Shown here: in pieces, positions 61,594-64,000 of the stretch
How positions within the stretch are numbered: the first letter of the stretch is position 1
Layout of the letters: each line of letters opens with the position of its first letter
Assembly (NCBI RefSeq): GCF_046569695.1
Contig: NZ_JBKHUI010000002.1
Coordinates: 317,616 to 381,615, forward strand
Direction of reading: 5' to 3'
DNA from: Kluyvera sp046569695
Lineage (GTDB): Bacteria > Pseudomonadota > Gammaproteobacteria > Enterobacterales > Enterobacteriaceae
Length of the DNA: 64,000 nucleotides
Notes under the pieces: model-generated
Seen by the model: only the letters and a program-made list of their open reading frames with translations
The model's database searches: none
What the model was told of the DNA's origin: nothing
Made by a program: the position numbers and the translations under genes

Positions 61594-62487
61594 ATGAGAG
61601 CAACATCAGAAGAAATTGCCATTTTCGTGGCGGTAGTGGAAAGCGGCAGCTTCAGCCGTGCCGCTGAGCAACTCGGGCAGGCCAACTCTGCGGTAAGCCG
61701 GGCGGTGAAGAAGCTGGAGTCAAAGCTCGGCGTGAGCCTGCTTAACCGCACCACGCGTCAGCTGAGCCTGACCGAAGAGGGAGAGCGTTATTTCCGCCGC
61801 ATGCAGGTTGTGCTGCAGGAGATGGCAGCGGCCGAGAACGAACTGCTGGACACGCGTAACACACCGCGGGGTTTATTACGCGTGGATGCCGCCACGCCGG
61901 TGATGCTGCACTTCCTGATGCCGTTGGTTAAGCCTTTCCGTGAACGTTACCCGGAAATGACGCTTTCACTGGTCTCTTCCGAAACCTTTATCAATTTGAT
62001 AGAGCGTAAAGTGGATGTCGCAATCCGCGCTGGAACCTTAACGGATTCCAGTCTGCGTGCCCGTCCACTGTTTAGTAGCTATAGAAAGATTATTGCCTCG
62101 CCGGAGTATATCGCCCGCTACGGTAAGCCAGAGAACGTTGTCGACCTCAAAGAGCATCTTTGCCTGGGCTTTACGGAACCATCCTCGCTGAATACCTGGC
62201 CCGTTTACTGCTGTGACGGCCAGTTTATGGAGATTAGCGGTGGAATTTCGTCAAACAGCGGTGAGACGCTTAAACAGCTGTGTTTACACGGTAACGGTAT
62301 CGCCTGTCTGTCGGACTATATGGTGGATAAAGAAATTGCTAGCGGAGAGTTTGTTGAGCTGCTGGCCGATAAACGGTTGCCGGTAGAGATGCCGTTTAGC
62401 GCAGTGTACTACAGTGACCGTGCGGTAAGTACGCGTATCAGGGCGTTTATTGATTTTCTTAGCGAGTACGTGAAAGACAACCGGTAA
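61594..62487 (+). CDS. yafC: LysR-type regulator, YafC-like
   Basis: The protein has 297 residues (K-12 YafC about 304). N-terminal HTH: EEIAIFVAVVESGSFSRAAE, QANSAVSRAVKKLESKLGVS; C-terminal effector-binding domain with LLRVDAATPVMLHFLMPLVK. It lies next to dkgB, as yafC does in K-12, which supports the name. The divergent MFS gene is the likely target. Inducer unknown. Confidence 0.82.
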   Translation: MRATSEEIAIFVAVVESGSFSRAAEQLGQANSAVSRAVKKLESKLGVSLLNRTTRQLSLTEEGERYFRRMQVVLQEMAAAENELLDTRNTPRGLLRVDAATPVMLHFLMPLVKPFRERYPEMTLSLVSSETFINLIERKVDVAIRAGTLTDSSLRARPLFSSYRKIIASPEYIARYGKPENVVDLKEHLCLGFTEPSSLNTWPVYCCDGQFMEISGGISSNSGETLKQLCLHGNGIACLSDYMVDKEIASGEFVELLADKRLPVEMPFSAVYYSDRAVSTRIRAFIDFLSEYVKDNR

Positions 62488-62506
62488 TGCGGCAATGGGG
62501 AGATCC

Positions 62507-62565
62507 CGGAGTCGGCGTAAACGCCTCGGCCGGGCTACCAGAGGGTTGCGCCCGGCCGAGTTATG
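62507..62565. repeat. REP-like palindromic unit downstream of yafC
   Basis: AACGCCTCGGCCGGGCTACC and the facing GCGCCCGGCCGAG are REP-like arms in the gap between convergent yafC and dkgB. Confidence 0.7.
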
Positions 62566-62622
62566 TTACCCCATTCGGACTACTTGAGGGTTGTAGCCCG
62601 TAACACTGGGTTTATCACGTAG

Positions 62623-63426
62623 TTAATCCCACTCAGGAGCCAGACCTTCAGGGCTTACCAGGCGGTCGTTGCAATCCAGTGCAGCGATTGCTTTTTTATC
62701 GTCAGCATCTAATTTCAGATCCAGCGCCAGCAGGTTGCTCGCCAGGTTTTCACGCTTGGTTGAAGATGGGATCACCGCATAGCCTTCACCCATTGCCCAG
62801 GCCAGAATAACCTGCGCTGGCGTTGCATTGTGCTTCTTCGCAATTTGAGCAATCACTTCATCTTTCAGTGCCTTACCGTAAGCCAACGTCATATATGAAG
62901 TGATGTGGATACCCTGCTCTGTCGCCCAATCCACCACCTTACGGTTCTGCAGGTACGGGGACAGCTCAATCTGGTTGGTCGCAATATTTTCAACGCCAAC
63001 GGCAGCAATAGCGCGCTCCATCAGCGGAATCGTGAAGTTGGAGATACCAATCTGGCGCGTCAGGCCCTGCTGTTTTGCTTCCAGCAGCGCAGCCATGAAT
63101 TCTTCAACCGCCACGGCGTCATTTGGGGATGGCCAGTGGATCAGCGTCAGGTCAACGTAATCGGTGCGCAGCTTCTGCAGGCTCTCTTCGAGGCTAGCGA
63201 TCAGCTTGTCTTTGCTCAGGTTTTCGATCCAGATCTTGGTGGTGATGAACAGTTCATCACGCGCGACGCCACTTTCCGCAATCGCCTGACCAACGGCCGC
63301 TTCATTGTCGTAGATCTGTGCGGTATCGATGGTGCGGTAGCCCAACTCAAGAGCGGTTTTAACGGACGCGATAACAACATCGTCTTTCAGGCGGAAAGTG
63401 CCGAGACCAAATGCAGGGATTGTCAT
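62623..63426 (-). CDS. dkgB: 2,5-diketo-D-gluconate reductase B / methylglyoxal reductase
   Basis: The protein has 267 residues, the K-12 length (yafB). Aldo-keto reductase motifs: GLGTFRLKDD, LGYRTIDTAQIYDNEAAVGQ (catalytic Asp and Tyr), ITTKIW (Lys), LIHWPSP (His), and the NADPH-binding VIPSSTKRENLASN. It reduces 2,5-diketogluconate and methylglyoxal. It is followed upstream by the rrn operon end. Confidence 0.97.
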   Translation of the reverse strand: MTIPAFGLGTFRLKDDVVIASVKTALELGYRTIDTAQIYDNEAAVGQAIAESGVARDELFITTKIWIENLSKDKLIASLEESLQKLRTDYVDLTLIHWPSPNDAVAVEEFMAALLEAKQQGLTRQIGISNFTIPLMERAIAAVGVENIATNQIELSPYLQNRKVVDWATEQGIHITSYMTLAYGKALKDEVIAQIAKKHNATPAQVILAWAMGEGYAVIPSSTKRENLASNLLALDLKLDADDKKAIAALDCNDRLVSPEGLAPEWD

Positions 63427-63550
63427 GATTTTCCTCTTTATTTATCAATATTGGCTAACTAAAACCATTATGACCAGTAAGAGGATCGAGAAAAAGATCG
63501 TTAAACGCAGAGGATTTTTGCTAAAAAAGCAATAATTAAACAACAAAGCA

Positions 63551-63582
63551 AAAAAAAGCCCTGAGCAATAATGCTCAGGGCT
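63551..63582 (-). terminator. Terminator of the rrn operon
   Basis: GCCCTGAGCA (from 63558) pairs with TGCTCAGGGC (to 63581); a run of T follows on the minus strand. It lies just after the distal tRNA-Asp. Confidence 0.92.
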
Positions 63583-63591
63583 CTTAATAAG

Positions 63592-63668
63592 TGGCGGAAC
63601 GGACGGGACTCGAACCCGCGACCCCCTGCGTGACAGGCAGGTATTCTAACCGACTGAACTACCGCTCC
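63592..63668 (-). tRNA. aspU: tRNA-Asp (GTC), distal to the rRNA operon
   Basis: 77 nt with CCA, identical to the tRNA-Asp at 54909-54985. It lies between 5S rRNA and the operon terminator, as aspU in the K-12 rrnH operon. Confidence 0.97.
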
Positions 63669-63721
63669 ACCGAATTTCTTTGTCACTACCCGGATTATTC
63701 ATCCCGGTTTACTGCAATTTG

Positions 63722-63841
63722 ATGCCTGGCAGTTCCCTACTCTCGCATGGGGAGACCCCACACTACCATCGGCGCTACGGCGTTTCACTTCTGAGTTCGG
63801 CATGGGGTCAGGTGGGACCACCGCGCTACAGCCGCCAGGCA
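63722..63841 (-). rRNA. rrf: 5S ribosomal RNA
   Basis: 120 nt; the minus strand begins TGCCTGGCGGCTGTAGCGCG and ends with GAACTGCCAGGCAT, the enterobacterial 5S ends that pair with each other. Confidence 0.97.
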
Positions 63842-63934
63842 AATTCTGTTTATCAGACCGCTTTGTGCGTTCTGATGTCATCTGTAATCAAGCTGAATGT
63901 CAATCTCTCTTCGCCAAAACATCTTCGGCGTTGT

Positions 63935-64000
63935 AAGGTTAAGCCTCACGGTTCATTAGTACTGGTTAGCTCAACGTATCGCTACGCTTACACACCCAGC
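63935..64000 (-). rRNA. rrl: 23S ribosomal RNA, 3' end (runs off the window)
   Basis: The last 66 nt of 23S: the minus strand ends GAACCGTGAGGCTTAACCTT, the usual enterobacterial 3' end. The rest is outside. Confidence 0.95.

Noticed and set aside
1..64000. CRISPR array or retron
   Set aside because: No regularly spaced direct repeats and no reverse transcriptase or cas gene were found by reading both strands and the translated frames.

Overview
The window is a piece of an enterobacterial chromosome close to Escherichia, Citrobacter, Enterobacter and Klebsiella. The right-hand 36.6 kb carries, in the E. coli K-12 order, proA-proB-phoE-crl-frsA-gpt-pepD, dinB, the lafU/fhiA remnant, yafL, yafK, yafJ, gmhA, fadE, yafV, tRNA-Asp, dnaQ, rnhA, yafS, gloB, mltD, yafD, a yafC-like regulator, dkgB, tRNA-Asp, 5S and the end of 23S rRNA. 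It is not K-12 itself: a complete Na+-translocating NADH:quinone reductase operon (nqrABCDEF plus nqrM) sits between yafL and yafK, and yafNO, dinJ/yafQ, ivy and yafE are missing. The genus cannot be fixed from sequence reading alone.

Positions 1 to about 27,370 are a genomic island of the CP4-6/CP4-57/P4 type. It ends in the 3' end of a tRNA-Thr(CGT) gene (thrW position, next to proA), with a P4-family integrase beside the tRNA. The left end lies outside the window. From left to right it holds the start of an antigen-43-like autotransporter; a yfjR-yfjQ-yfjP-like core cassette (WYL regulator, DUF932 protein, GTPase); a ribbon-helix-helix-like protein; an AlpA-type regulator; an inovirus-Gp2/YagK-like protein; a 1170-residue SIR2 protein that looks like a single-gene phage-defence protein; a membrane/SH3 protein of unknown role; a diguanylate cyclase broken by an amber codon; several small envelope or unknown proteins; a decayed arsenic-resistance operon (arsR truncated, arsA internally deleted, arsD, arsB and arsC intact); and, next to the integrase, a two-gene operon encoding a Cap4/DUF4297-like nuclease and an ABC/SMC-like ATPase with a zinc-hook-like CxxC.

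The most interesting unit is that nuclease-ATPase pair (22919-25800). Its upstream region has a 16-bp sequence matching the LexA operator pattern very well (25952-25967), similar to the one in front of dinB in this window, and a second dyad closer to the gene. I infer an SOS-controlled, probably anti-phage or anti-plasmid system. The SIR2 protein is the second defence candidate.

Other points of interest: terminator-like hairpins directly in front of several ribosome binding sites in the yfj cassette; three nonsense codons in the island, each explicable by one C-to-T change; and a Flag-2 lateral-flagella deletion scar (lafU'/fhiA') of the same kind as in K-12.
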